NCBI GenBank assembly: GCA_015680685.1
Contig: MNCI01033589.1
Span: 130,609-194,608, forward strand
DNA: 64,000 nt
Direction: 5' to 3'
Source of the DNA: Gnetum montanum
Lineage: Eukaryota > Streptophyta > Gnetopsida > Gnetales > Gnetaceae
This document shows, one piece after another, positions 22,272-33,896 of the stretch. A program made the position numbers and the translations under genes. Position 1 is the first letter of the stretch; every line of letters begins with the position of its first letter. The notes beneath the pieces were generated by a model. It was not told the DNA's origin, did not search any database, and saw only the letters and a program-made list of their open reading frames with translations.

Positions 22272-23054
22272 GATGTATGAGTATAAAAGTTATTTTTGTT
22301 ATAAGTGGTAGAAGATGAGCAATATATATTCTTAAAATTTTCAAGAATAGATTTCTTTCATAGAAAATCTCAGGTAATATTTTGTATGAGTTAATTAATT
22401 TATCTTAGTTAGGCCATTGTATAAAAGAATGTTCAAAAATCCTTTGTACTTTATATTTATTACTAATAATATATTTTGTACAAAGTGATTTATTTAACAT
22501 CATTATGCATAAGGTATTTTTATACCTTTTCTAACTTTTATAAAAATAATTTTGGATGGATGAGATAATAATTTCTCCTAATTTTGTCAACATTCTTTAT
22601 TTGTGTGGATCACAATTTAATGACAACTTGATCATGATTCATGGTCTGTAATACAATGAGTTGTAGTGTTGATGGAAATAGAGATAAATAATTTCTAAGG
22701 ATGCCACAACCTTGCCATAAGTCATGATCACTACTCCATGACTTACCACAAGTCATGGTGAATTTGCTTTGTACAAACATTCACCATGATTAAACTATAA
22801 GTCATGGTAATTATACCACAAGAGAACCACCAGATGTGGTGAATTTACTTTATTTTGACTTTGAACCATGAGGCAACCATGACTCATGGTTAAAATTTCT
22901 AATTGACTATGAGATAATCACAAGTCATGGTTGACAAGCATGAGTTGACCACAAGTTATGGTGATTTACCACAAGTAAACCATAGGTGGTGGTCTAGTAA
23001 ATGTCTATAATACCACCAATCATAGTGAAATTTTGGTATAAAAACATACAATAC
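22272..23054. repeat. Tandem repeat copy 1, left part (TGASTCA-palindrome-rich)
   Basis: Aligns with 54380-55128. Rich in degenerate copies of accatgaSTcatggt, for example ACCATGACTCATGGT near 22880, and accacaagtcatggt variants between 22650 and 23010. Interrupted at aatac (23050-23054) by element G; it continues at 53984. No coding capacity. Confidence 0.75.
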
Positions 23055-23869
23055 TAGTGAGCAACAAGTATTTCCTACACCCAACTATAAGAATCACTAG
23101 GATGTATGCATGATCCGGTCAAATTCCATGGACTTCTCTTACCTAAGTGACCTTTATCCATAGATAATTAAATGTGTGATTACTAGTTGTTACCTTCTCA
23201 ATCATCACTTGTGTTAACATTTTTTTTATGACTAACTGTGATTGAGGTGTAAGCTACTTATTTTTCTAATTTTTATTATTTTCTTTTATATGTAAAATGA
23301 CTAGATAAATGAAGGGTTAAAATATTTAATCTTACCAATTAATTAACTAAACTATCCTAAATTTAGAGCATCTATTTCCACTTTTTGTACACTTTCTAAA
23401 TACATACTAACACTATTGGGCTATCAAATATTTACTATTGGGCATATCAAAGTAGTCATACTCATGTTACTTACAAATTAGAATATTAAGCACTTAAGGA
23501 CAAGAAAGTAAATTGTTTTTAAAGTAAAATACTAGAAAGTAAATATAAACTAAAACAAGTTCTGCACTAGAGAGAAGAAATCTCAATTTTATTACCATTC
23601 ATGCAACTATGTCTAGGTACATATTGCACTCAAATAAAATTCCATATAGTCAATTCAATCCACGCTATGGACACTCAAAAGAAAAAATTTGTTAAGTTCT
23701 ACAAGAGAAAATTGCAATATTTTGGCTATGGGAGTGACAAAATGATGTCATAAATGTGTTTGATATGCACACTTATATATGCTTTGGGAGGATTGATGTC
23801 AAAACACATGCCCTAATGCATCTTGAGATGCGTCGATGGGCATGCAGCTCACTTATTAACACTTTATCA
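23055..23869 (-). repeat. 3' LTR of element G
   Basis: About 815 bp. On the minus strand it starts TGATAAAGTG (23869), directly after polypurine tract tgtgggaaaa, and ends at 23055 (tagtgagc, decayed). Highly similar to J (53469-53983), with which it shares the aatac duplication. TATA region (tatatat) near 23770; U3 has the 'gatgcgtcgatgggcatgc' palindromes. Confidence 0.88.
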
Positions 23870-24129
23870 TTTTCCCACAATCGATAGAAAACTCATCCTC
23901 AAGTGAACAAAATGGGAATGAATTTCTAACAAAATTTGAGGAAGTATAAAACTACCTAATTGACTCTAATAAACAAAAGAACTCTTGAGTATTATTTTGC
24001 ATGGTTAAAAAATTTGTGAAATTTATAAAGAATTTAGACACTTTACAAAAGTTGGTAGATGCCTATTAGATGGATAGAGACAAGATGAAGTCTTCACATC
24101 ATGCCTAGAGATGGAGGTTCCTATGGTAC

Positions 24130-26880
24130 AAAAGGTTCTTCATCATGTTCTTGCTCTATTGAAGGCCTAAGCTATCCTGCTACTACTACCAAAAGTTGAA
24201 AGGCACCTAGAAGTGCCTTAATCTTTTCTTCCTTACCTCGTGGATCATGAATGGTCCAAGGTACTTTACTTAGATGAGCTAGCATTAGAATATCCCATGG
24301 GCATAATAGTGAAGGAAACATTTTCCTCAAGTTAATAAACAAGGCTGCAAATTGTTTACATTCGATGCCAAATATATGGACAAGATTTTGTAGCTCCTGG
24401 TAGTAACTTATTCTCTTGACCATGTTCCTAGTAATAGATTTTTCATCAGTGAACTTTCTTTAATGAACCTCAAGCTCTAAGCTAGTCACTTCTAATTTCT
24501 ATTTAGTCTCTTGATGAAGCTTAAACTCTACCTCATAGAGGGGGTAAAAGTTGGAAATTTATTTTTATAATTTTGATCTGGGCCTCCCTACTGTCAACAT
24601 TACCAAGTTTGCATATCAATGGTTGGAAAGCTCCATGTATTTGGTCATTTCTTCGATTTGTAACTCCTTTAGGTGGATCTCTACTTGGTTGTATGTCTTG
24701 AGGCCATCAAAGATGGACTATCACATATTGCCTCTTTGTTGGAGTTACTGAAGAGCATTTTTCACCTTCACCTTAGCCAACTTGATTTCTTTTCTATTAA
24801 CTTCCTAGATCATCCTAACTTGATCCCTGTAGTGATTTTTAACTCATTCATATTTCAAGGCCTCATTCTTCCAAGTTGTGTCCTTGATTGTAGTCTTTTG
24901 ACAAGCGACACAAACCTTCTAAATCGAGATATTCTTATTTTTTGTAGTCAACCTTCTAAATTCTAAGTTCATATTAACAACTTATTCCTGCTATTGATGA
25001 ATGTATTCCACCATTTGGTCCTTTATTTACTCAGCATTTTGCAAGTGATGATTATCTCAAGTTAGTACCAAATTTTTCTTGCAAATTTGATGAAGGTCAT
25101 ATTTAGTGAAATTAGCCATTACTTTTGACAAAGATGCATCAAATATTACCATTTCCTTATCATTCTTAACCTCTTCATATTTTTGCTAAAGTTGTTAAAA
25201 AGCTTCATTACTGTTGAGTTTTGGCCTAAGAATTATAGGATCTGACAAGTGGTTTCTAAGTTCTTCAATCTCAGTGATCAACTATTGATTCCTAATGGTG
25301 GCCTCCTCAACTTACTTATTTGCAATTAAGACCTTGTCCCTTATCTCTAGCAACTATGACTAAGTAGCTGATATGTCTTCTGGAAGATCAAACATCTCTA
25401 GAATCAATTTTCCAACTTCCATTGGTTGCTCCAATACTTCTTCATGTTGGGCTACACTCATCCTTTCACTCCCTGCTCTTGCTAATGCTTTTACATCTTC
25501 CATCTTAGCAACATCAAGGATAAATGCAACAAAAGCACTTAGAGCTTCTCTAATATGTTCTACCACCACCTCTACTAACATCTCTTGATTGTTGTGTGGC
25601 CTATCTAGGACCGTCACTCCCTCACCTTCTTCTAGCATTACAAAGAATCCTACTACATTTCTAAGAATTTTAGGAAATGCTTGTATGGGTATGACCATGG
25701 TGACTTCTCTAGAACCAAAATTGAAGTGTACAAATGCCTAGTTTCTTTATGAAAAGAACAATGGTATCATCTCATTGTCCAACCAGCTAATAGTCCTTAT
25801 GACCTCATTCAAATGGCTCATCGCCACCACCTTTAGAGGCATGTCTTTGTTGCAACTACTAGTCTTTGAGTTTCCTTAGATGCTCTATAACTACTAGCAT
25901 TTTAGATGTTTTCTTTGGTGCTATCAATCATGGTGGTGGCGGTTGGTCCTTTTCTTAAAGCTCAGTAGCTACTTTATCTTTCATCATTTCCTATCATGAT
26001 GTGGTAGGATCTTTGTGAATCACATTATTAGAATAGCAAGCTATCCCTCCTCTTTTGAAAATTTTTCTAATGATACATGGGTAGGGAAATGTCTTCCTAC
26101 CCTTCTCATTCTTCTTGAAATGCTTCTCTATTTCAAGGAAGATGAGTTGCAATAAGTTGACTAAAACTTTTCTGCATAGAGCTACACATGCCTTGGTGAA
26201 CAAGGCTATTACCTTGCTTGGCCTTACCATTGGATTGAGATGATAGGCTACAATATTAAAATATGATTACTCCACCTTAGTGAGGGCACTATACTCCTTA
26301 CAATCCACTTCATAACATTGTTGAACCAACTTCTTCTTAGCTTCTAAGTCCACTTCAATGGATACCTTTGCTAACTTTGCCCTAGCGTTGGGTAATCCAA
26401 GGGCCTTTGCAATTACTTCAACTAAGTAGAAGATGACAATGTATTTTATTTTAATAGTGGCATCCACTTATCAGTTATTCTAAAAGAGGTAAGTTTCTCC
26501 CATGTACCATTCCCCACTAATAGAAAGAATGGGTCATAGTGTTGACCCTTAAAGTTATGTTCTAATCTCTTCTAGTTCAAGCTCCAAGAATGGTTCCAAA
26601 CTTAGTTTGAAGGATGAAGCTCTAAATTTCCTTGGTACAGACCTTCTCCAACTAGGCCTTTATAAGTATGATAGATTCCACCTTGAGCTCCTCGTGTAGT
26701 GGCCTGGTAGCATAGATGGTCTCAACTACTTGTTCTTGGGGTTATTATTGTGGCTATTGTTGTTGTTCCCTTTCACCACATGGTTGTTTTTTCCTAGGCT
26801 ATGATGGCCCAACTACCTATGATCTTTGCATAGGAATCATTTATATTCATAAACATAACCTAGGATTAGTCTCTTAGACA
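24130..26880 (-). pseudogene. ORF2 pseudogene of element G
   Basis: A minus-strand frame with many stops. N-terminal domain pieces: 26267-26467 (YLVEVIAKALGLPN, matching AISEVLDLPN of I) and 25994-26230 (LVNLLQLIFLEIEKHF then FPYPCIIRKIFKRGGI, matching LPHLYLMEILRQF and LPFPCLI of I). 25360-25698 gives the middle segment (EEGEGVTVLDRPHN, VVEHIREALSAFVA, EMFDLPED). Then a long coiled coil to the end, with 24172-24423 carrying the LCPWDIL/WTIHDPR motif also near the C-terminus of A, F and I. Presence downstream of integrase in the pol-bearing copy shows ORF2 belongs to the ancestral element. Confidence 0.78.
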
Positions 26881-27280
26881 TAGTCTTTGTTTTATTTAAA
26901 TACCTTTCTTTGTTTAATCGAGCTATGTTTATTGGTTAAGAGTTAGAATTTTATCGTTAAGTCCTTATTTAGTGATTGTCAACATAAAATATTATTTTTT
27001 TATTATTTTATTCATGCTCTAATGGAGGTTGATTATTGATATTAACTCTTATGATCATTAATTTAATAATTTTTAAATATGTTATCCATGAAAATTTAGA
27101 AAAATTTCCAACAACATTTCTATGAAAACCTAGTATTTGATGCTCCCACGATGTAAAGCATACCTCCAATAGCTTGAGGACTAAAGAATGAGTGGAAATG
27201 GATAAATGGTTGAGAAGTTATGGCTCTTGGAAGGCTCTGAGCTCCAAAATATTGCAAAAAATCCTTAAGTGGTTGTGAGA

Positions 27281-27402
27281 AAATATAAAAAATGAGGTTG
27301 GTGTCATGTATTTTTAAGATTTCTTAGTCACGTCGATGTGAATGTGTTGATAGGGCTACATCAACTAAACTTGCTATGTCAATAGGGATGCATTAATGCA
27401 AC
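27281..27402 (-). promoter_or_regulatory. Internal promoter-like module, copy G
   Basis: On the minus strand a motif array (27402-27329) of gcattaatgcatc, gatgtagccctatcaac and catcgacgtg, then a weak TATA-like ttatatttt near 27290. The array matches G's own LTR J (gggttgataaggctacgttgac and gcatgcatcaatgca, 53900-53965), not the gatatcgc type of I. About 410 bp before ORF2. Confidence 0.45.
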
Positions 27403-27680
27403 TATTTGCAACTATTTTTCACTTTAAGATATTGAAGAAATTTGAACCAGGTTGGAGTTGAAACAAGAGCTAAATGAAAGCCAAAAACTAGGAAATCATA
27501 ACAACAACATAATTGAAGGTATGGTTCATGAAATTGGAGCAATTTGATCGTGTGGGATGAGTAATTGGAGGATGTTTCTTATGAAAAAGTAGAGTGAAAA
27601 ATGAATCTTGCAAGTTATTGAGATGCTTGAGATTGTAATGAGGCCTATGGTTAAGGGGTTGAACTTGAGGTAAACCAAAA
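27403..27680 (-). other. Element G: segment between RNA motif and internal promoter
   Basis: Non-coding, equivalent to 9351-9651 of A and 48477-48780 of I. No feature recognised. Confidence 0.4.
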
Positions 27681-27737
27681 GATATGTATGTGGATCCTCC
27701 CTAGAGTTGGCTTATTCCTAATATACCCTTGCATAAC
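27681..27737 (-). ncRNA. Structured RNA motif, copy G (decayed)
   Basis: The minus strand reads GTTATGCAAG (27737-27728), a 37-nt core ending TAGGGAGGATCCA, then CATACATATC (27690-27681). The 57-nt length is exactly kept. The outer stem keeps 7 of 10 pairs and P2 is weakened. It lies after integrase and before ORF2, as in the pol-less copies. Confidence 0.55.
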
Positions 27738-29030
27738 CTCATCATAAGAAATTGTTAGACACCTAGGATGCTAAAAGGTTGTTTTAAGTTAAACTTTGTA
27801 CCTATGTGAGGGATTATCTTAGGATTATGCAAACTATAAAATAAAACTATTAATTTATGATGGCATGAGGTAGTGAGATGAGAAAAAATGAAGTACTTAA
27901 ATGGTAGAAAGAGAGCAATAGATGTATTATCTACATCATGGTCACATTAGATCTTTAGTAAAATTTGTGATTAAGATGATATGATACCGATCTATTCTAA
28001 ATCTAGACCTAGTCCATTCCAATTATAGTGATCCCGCATTGATGTATTCCTTCTCTCCTATCATCAAGATCCTAGAACAACCATAAGAGAAAACCATTAC
28101 TCCAAGAAAAGAAGAGAGGAGGATAAGGAAGTAGGAAGGCCTTAGTTAGACTAATTCCTTCAAGCATGGGTAACATGTCTTTTTAGCCCCATAACCAATG
28201 CCTATAGCCCATGAAATCTTCAAAGAAGTTTGCTTTGAATTCCTTTTTTTCTTTTAAGAGATCATGAACTATAGCATACAAAGACATGTTTCCTTTTATG
28301 GTTAACACTAGGAGTGATGATATATCAATGAGGATCCATAGAATTGAAGGAAGTTGAGAAGAAAACATATCAAATCCTCTTAAGATCACACCCTTTTCCA
28401 TTCCCACTTGGTTCTTTCCCAATTTGTTAAGTAAAAAGATCACATGTTACTTTTAGTTTTTATGTGAAAGAACCTTCACCTTTCCATGATGTAAACTCCA
28501 CATGGAATAGATGAAATGGATGGATGGCATGAACTCACTACCTAATACCACCAAAAAACTAATAGACTATTAGTAGAGAACATAATCCAAGGACAAAGTT
28601 AGCTTGTTGTAATCAATCATAACTATGATAGGTGCATTTAACAATTTTCAAAATTTGCAACAATTGAGTAAAATTGGAGATTCCATGTAAGACTAAATAA
28701 AAATAACAATAAAAGTAAAATATATAAAATAATTAGTAAAATATAAAGAAAATGGAGAACATATAAAGAACATTGCAAGATAAAAAGAAGAAAACTTTTT
28801 ATCCTTGTCAATGTGTTATGGCAAATGGATATCTCCCCCATGACTAAGTTAGAAGGAGGAGATTCAGAAAATGGAGTAAGCTTGTTCTTGACTAGAGGTG
28901 TTAGTGTTCTGGTTGATTACTTGGAACTCCATGAATGGTTTAAGTTGTTAGATGTTAACTAGCATGTGCTTTTGAGGGATTGTTGGTTGGTAAATTGTCA
29001 TAGCCCTAGAAGAAAAAGTTGAGTGCATGA
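27738..29030 (-). other. Element G: non-coding region between integrase and RNA motif
   Basis: Begins after integrase with agtcatgggggagatatcc (minus strand, near 28840), the same junction that follows gag or gag-protease in the pol-less copies. The 28183-28443 open stretch on the minus strand contains the gtgtgatcttaagaggattt segment shared non-coding with A, B and F, so it is not a gene. Confidence 0.55.
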
Positions 29031-30080
29031 TATAAGGTCCTTCTCATAATGTCTGGAACTTAGTTTCTGATGGCACATTTATGGGATTTTAATAAGAACC
29101 TTATCTCCTAGTTTGAACGTAACTTTCCTTATCTGTGTGTCGTAACATTACTTATTGTATGCCTTATACGCTTCATTCATCATTAGTGCTACTCTTCAAT
29201 TTTTCTCTAGCACGTTAAGTGTCATGAGTCATTTCTTTTATGCTAGGTTAATGTCTCTAAGTCAAGTTTACATGTAGTTATGAAATCACAGAGCTCAGCT
29301 TAGATTAGAAGTTTACGCAACTTTCTATACACTAACTCATAAGGAGAGTAGCTTGTACAAATTTTTCATATTGAGCAATATTTCCAAAGCACATTGTTAA
29401 GTTTGGTGCTTCAATCTTTCCTATATTTACTAATAGTTCACATTATAATTTAAGTGATCTCAATATTGGTTACCTTTCCTTAACAATTGACTTAAGGGTA
29501 AGAACATGTTATGAGCTGATGTTGCACTCCTAAGTGTTACATTAACTTGCAAAAGGCATCACCTATGAAATGTGGTTCGTTGTCAAAAATTAGTGCTCTA
29601 AGCACACCAAACCTATTTAGCATCTATTGTTGAAAGAAACAAGCTATAGTAGTAGAATTATAGTCAGAAATTACTACAAATTTAGCCCACTTGGTACAAT
29701 AGTCAACAACAATAATGTAGGACTTTCCATTAGACATGGGAGTAATGGATCCAATAAAGTCAATTCTCCAAAGGTCAAAAGGATCTAGTGATTAAATTCA
29801 TTATTGCAACCTCACCATTCTAGTTTTCATTCCTCCATCTCATTGAAAACACTTGCAAGAATGGGAAAAATGATGAGTGTCCTTGAATATTATTGGCAAA
29901 AAGTATCCTGCCATTAGAATCTTTATGGTTGTCCTTCTTCCTACATAGTGGCCCCCACAAAGACCCTCATGAGTTTCTTGGAAAACTCTTAGCTGGTTTG
30001 CATCATGTACACACCATCATACTAGGCCATTAGCACAAACCTTATAGAGGTTACTCTTAATCTATATGTAGTGTTTGACC
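29031..30080 (-). pseudogene. Integrase region of element G
   Basis: Minus-strand translation shows the integrase core: WRIDFIGSITPMSNGKSYIIVVVDYCTKWA (about 29765-29680, first catalytic Asp in VDY), then a RFGVLRALIFDNEPHF segment (about 29620-29570, second Asp in FDN), and downstream the C-terminal FKLGDKVLIK block (about 29140-29110) with a WEGPY-like remnant. A decayed zinc-binding N-terminus precedes it. Interrupted by stops and shifts. Confidence 0.82.
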
Positions 30081-30229
30081 TAGTGAAGAAACTATTATTT
30101 CTTCCTATGATTCCATTCAATATGAGTCATCATACCAATTCGAGATCCTTGGTGCATGAACTTCAATTACCTTAGTAAAGAGAAGTTCACCTAGAAATTA
30201 GTTGGATAAAGACTCTTCATCATTCTTGC

Positions 30230-31650
30230 TATCCCATCTTAACTGAGATAAATGATATGCAACTACATTCTCAATCCCCTTTTTTTCCACCTTGGTAAGA
30301 TCAAATTCCTATAATATCACCAACTATCATATAACATTGGGGATTATTATTGGCTTTTTCATTAGGAAGAAGATTGCAATATGCTTATTGTGCACAAAAA
30401 TTGAATATCTAAGCACATGATGCATGAATTTTTCTAAAGTGTACACCACCATCATAAGTTCCTTTTTCGTGGTGGTGTTCTTGAGTTATGCATCCACAAT
30501 GCTTCTTCTTATACAATGGATATAATATGGGCACTTTTCATCATCCATTTGTATCAATATCACTTTGAGTGCATAGTTGGATGCATCTATCATGATGTGG
30601 AAATGTTTGAACCAATCAAGAGCACATAGAATGGGTGTTTCTATAAGCTTTTATTTCAAGTATTAGAATGTCTATTCACGTTCACTAGTCCATGCAAAGG
30701 TTGCATCCTTTTTTGTAAGCTCAACTAATGGTTTGGAAATTTTAGAGAACTTTTCAATGAAACAACTATAGTAACCAGTGTAATTAAGGAATGACCTTAC
30801 ATCTTTGACAATTTAAAGTTATCAAGTTATTCCTTGTATGATTGTTACCTTTTCAAGGTCTACCTCAATTCCCTTCTCTGAAATTCCATGCCCCAAAATA
30901 ATACCATCTTAAATCATCAAACAGCTTTTCTACTAATTGAACCACAAGTTTGTCTCCGCAAACTATTTTAGTACCTACTCAAGATGGTCTAGTGCTTATT
31001 CAGAATCAATGTCATCTCTAGAGAAGTCATCCATGAAGACTTTCACAGTACTACAAATTTGCTACTAAAAGATACTTAGAACTAACTGTTGGAAAGTTTC
31101 AAGAGTATTACAAAGGCCAAAGAGCATATTCTTATATGCAAAGGTTCCACAAGAAATCGTGAAAGTTATTTTAGCCTCATCTTCTAGCGTAATTTGTATT
31201 TGATTATACCAACTGTACCCATCTAGAAAAATTTAATAATTATGCCTTACAATTGTATATATCACTTGGTTCATGAATGGTAATGAAAAATGATCTTTTA
31301 ACATAGCCATTTTCAGCATCCTAAAGGCTATACAGGCTCCCCATTATCCTTCTTTCTTTTTCATAATAATGAGTGGGCATACCCACTCATTATTTACCAC
31401 TCAATAAATAAATCTTGCTTTGAGAAGCTTTTAAACTTCATTCTTTACAACTTACTTTAATTTTTTATTTAACCTCCTTTATGGCTACCTCTTAGGTTTA
31501 ATAGTAGAGTTCGTGTAGATCCGATGCTAGCTTATGCATGGATCAATTCATGTTAATTCACCATATGACAAAGAAAAGGTTGTTGGCCATTTATTGACAA
31601 CCTTTAGCAGCTTTCACTTTTTTTCTTTAATGAGATTGGCATTGATGATT
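30230..31650 (-). pseudogene. Reverse transcriptase and RNase H region of element G
   Basis: Minus strand, reading leftwards: LDGYSWYNQIQI (about 31235), KITFTISCGTFAYKNMLFGLCNTLETFQ (31175-31095), the catalytic VFMDDFSRD (about 31040-31018; FMDD for YMDD), then GIILGHGISEKGIEVD (30915-30870) and VRSFLNYTGYYSCFIEKFSKI (30800-30740). RNase H starts with MIDASNYALKVILIQ (30600-30555) and TTKKELMMVVYTLEKFMHHV (30480-30420). The LGH-ISKKGIEVD wording and RNase H start are those of Athila/Tat-type Ty3 elements. Several stops; non-functional. Confidence 0.9.
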
Positions 31651-31949
31651 ATTGGTTTACCATTATCAAGAAACACATATTCTAGATTTGCTAGTTAAGA
31701 TTTGAATTTCAAGGGCTCTTATTTAGAAATATCAAGGATTGACAACTCTTCCCAAGCCTTTTTTGCTTCTTCCCTATATTCTATTTTGAAGAGTTGGTTC
31801 TAAATTTTCTCTATTTCATTTATCTTATCGATATAAGCATTTTTGAGGATTTTGACTACTTCCATGCATGTTGTTAAACTAGAGCTAATATTTGTTGCCA
31901 ACAATTGGATACCCTCTTATTTTGTGGTTGCTACATACAAGCGTCTTTG

Positions 31950-32350
31950 GACATCTATTATTTTAATACACTTCTTGCATGTTGTGATGGATGTGCTCTT
32001 TGCAACCCATATTTTCTACAAGCAATGGCACCCTTCTTATCAACCTTTCTAAATTTATTTTCCTTGGAGATTTCCAAGGAGAGATCTCTGATCCCTAGCT
32101 TGGCATCAATTATACTTAGCCAAGCCCTTTCCATGTTAATTGGGAAGTTCCCTATACTGTTGTTCACATGGATGACTAAGAAATCCACTAGAAAGGACTA
32201 TCTACAAATGGTAATCAAAATATCCTCCACTGGTTCTAAAGAAATGGTGATGAATTAATTAGCAAGCTCCAACCTAATGTTACATTTCTTAAGTGAAGGC
32301 AGGTTCTAAGTTTTATACATTTCTTGGAAAATTAAGTTCACCTGGAACCT
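31950..32350 (-). pseudogene. Protease region of element G
   Basis: Minus-strand SLKKCNIRLELAN, then ISLEPVEDILITICR, then FLVDFLVIHVNNSIGNFPI and MERAWLSIIDAKLGIRDLSLEISK (about 32300-32080). These match segment by segment the protease of B (LKKSNIQLELAD, GLVEDIITTVC, PIDFLVIEVNNN). The DSG active-site segment itself is not recognisable. Confidence 0.75.
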
Positions 32351-33099
32351 AAGTCTAATAGATCTTTGCATAGATCATTACTTACAATTTGTAAATAAAT
32401 TAGAGGACTTCTAGGATCAGATCTTTCCTTAAGAAAGTTTCATACCTTTATCCAGTTTGTAACTACATGAGTTAACATGATAGTATGTACATTTTGGACC
32501 CTTTGATTTGAAGGTGACTCAGTAGTAACTTCGAGAGCAGCTTGAGAAGGATCAACAACCATAGATGCCTGCAGGGATTTAAGTGGACTGTTTGGTTTGA
32601 ATAAAGTCCTTTTCTAAGGATTATGCTCAAAACCACTAAAATTTTCATTTAATTGTAAGTTCACGACCTGCGTGATATTGTGTTGTTGAGGTTGCAGTAC
32701 TATCTCACCTTACATAGGCAGTGCAAGTGGCAAAGGAGTAGAATTGAAAGGTGCAAACTATTGTGGTAGATAATTAGAAGCATAAGTGGAAGAATATTTT
32801 TGCTAGATAGTTAGATAATAGTCATGGAAAAGAAAGTGAAGTTTATAGAACCACTAAGAGATACAAGTTTTTAGACATAATATCCATACAATTTCAATTG
32901 GAAGTAAATATATTGTTGCCTTGGTGGTGGCATCCCCCATGACTATGGGATTTACCATTGATGATAATAATCTTAAGGTTGAAATGGCACTTTACTCAAA
33001 TAATATTATTATTAGTGGAGCTGTTGTTGATAATTACCTTGTCGATAAGATAATATCCTAGGTGGTTTCCTTTTTCCAAATTTTAGGTTCAAGGCCCAA
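32351..33099 (-). other. Element G: gag tail to protease linker
   Basis: A minus-strand low-complexity Pro/Gln/Tyr-rich remnant corresponding to the gag tail of B and I; includes a decayed 'atgactatggga' version of the repeated catgggg motif near 32938. No intact frame. Confidence 0.5.
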
Positions 33100-33896
33100 A
33101 CCCTAGATTCATATAGGTGTGATAGTATAGGACAACATCACTTGGGATTTTCATATTGGCAAATGTCACATCCCTCTTCCTTTGTTTCAAAATCTACAAC
33201 CTCATGAACTACCACAACCTTACCTTTCTATTGATAGTAGTATTTTTCTACATCTTTTCTTTTTCTTCTATCCTAATCTCTACTCCCATGCTTTATTTTG
33301 TCCTTTATAATTTTTAGAGTGGTTTGGAACTTCTCATCTAAGGAGTTCCACATTTTATCCACCTTGGTTAACATTTCTATGATAGATTTTTGGATTGGTA
33401 AGTTTTTCCATTGTACCACTTCTTCTAGTGATGCTTCCTCCTCCAAATCATAGAAACATACCTCCTTTTTGTAAATGAATGAGTCTTTGTTGTACTCCTC
33501 TATACTTTCTCACTTTGTTCTTCTTCTTTGGCTACTTGATCAATAATCCTTTTGATTTGATGGGCTCTCATTTCTAATAATCTCCCTTGGAAATAAACCT
33601 AAAGAGTTTATCTAGTTTTATTTATGAGCTCATCTATCATGTGACAAAGCTATAGCCTTTGAGAGAAATCATGGGCCTGGGAAATGGTGTAAAATAAACT
33701 AATACCTTCCCAAGGTTGTATCAAGGGATTCATGGTTACCTTGTTTTTGTCCTTGGATTTGTTTCCTCAAGTTAGACACCTTGGAGTGAATTTAATATTT
33801 ATCATTAAATAACTCTAACATTGTACTTCATCTACAAATAGATTCTAGTTCCAAAGACCAATACCAACCTTTCACTTCTTTGATAAGTATCCTAGT
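33100..33896 (-). pseudogene. gag of element G, C-terminal part
   Basis: Minus strand. Capsid half beginning ILIKEVKGWYWSLELES (33895-33845), LELFNDKY, RKQIQGQKQGNHESLDTTLGRY, then a linker and the zinc knuckle GCDICQYENPK-stop-CCP (about 33175-33140), whose His is Asn. It joins seamlessly, once F and H with their duplications are removed, to the N-terminal half at 43931. Confidence 0.85.
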
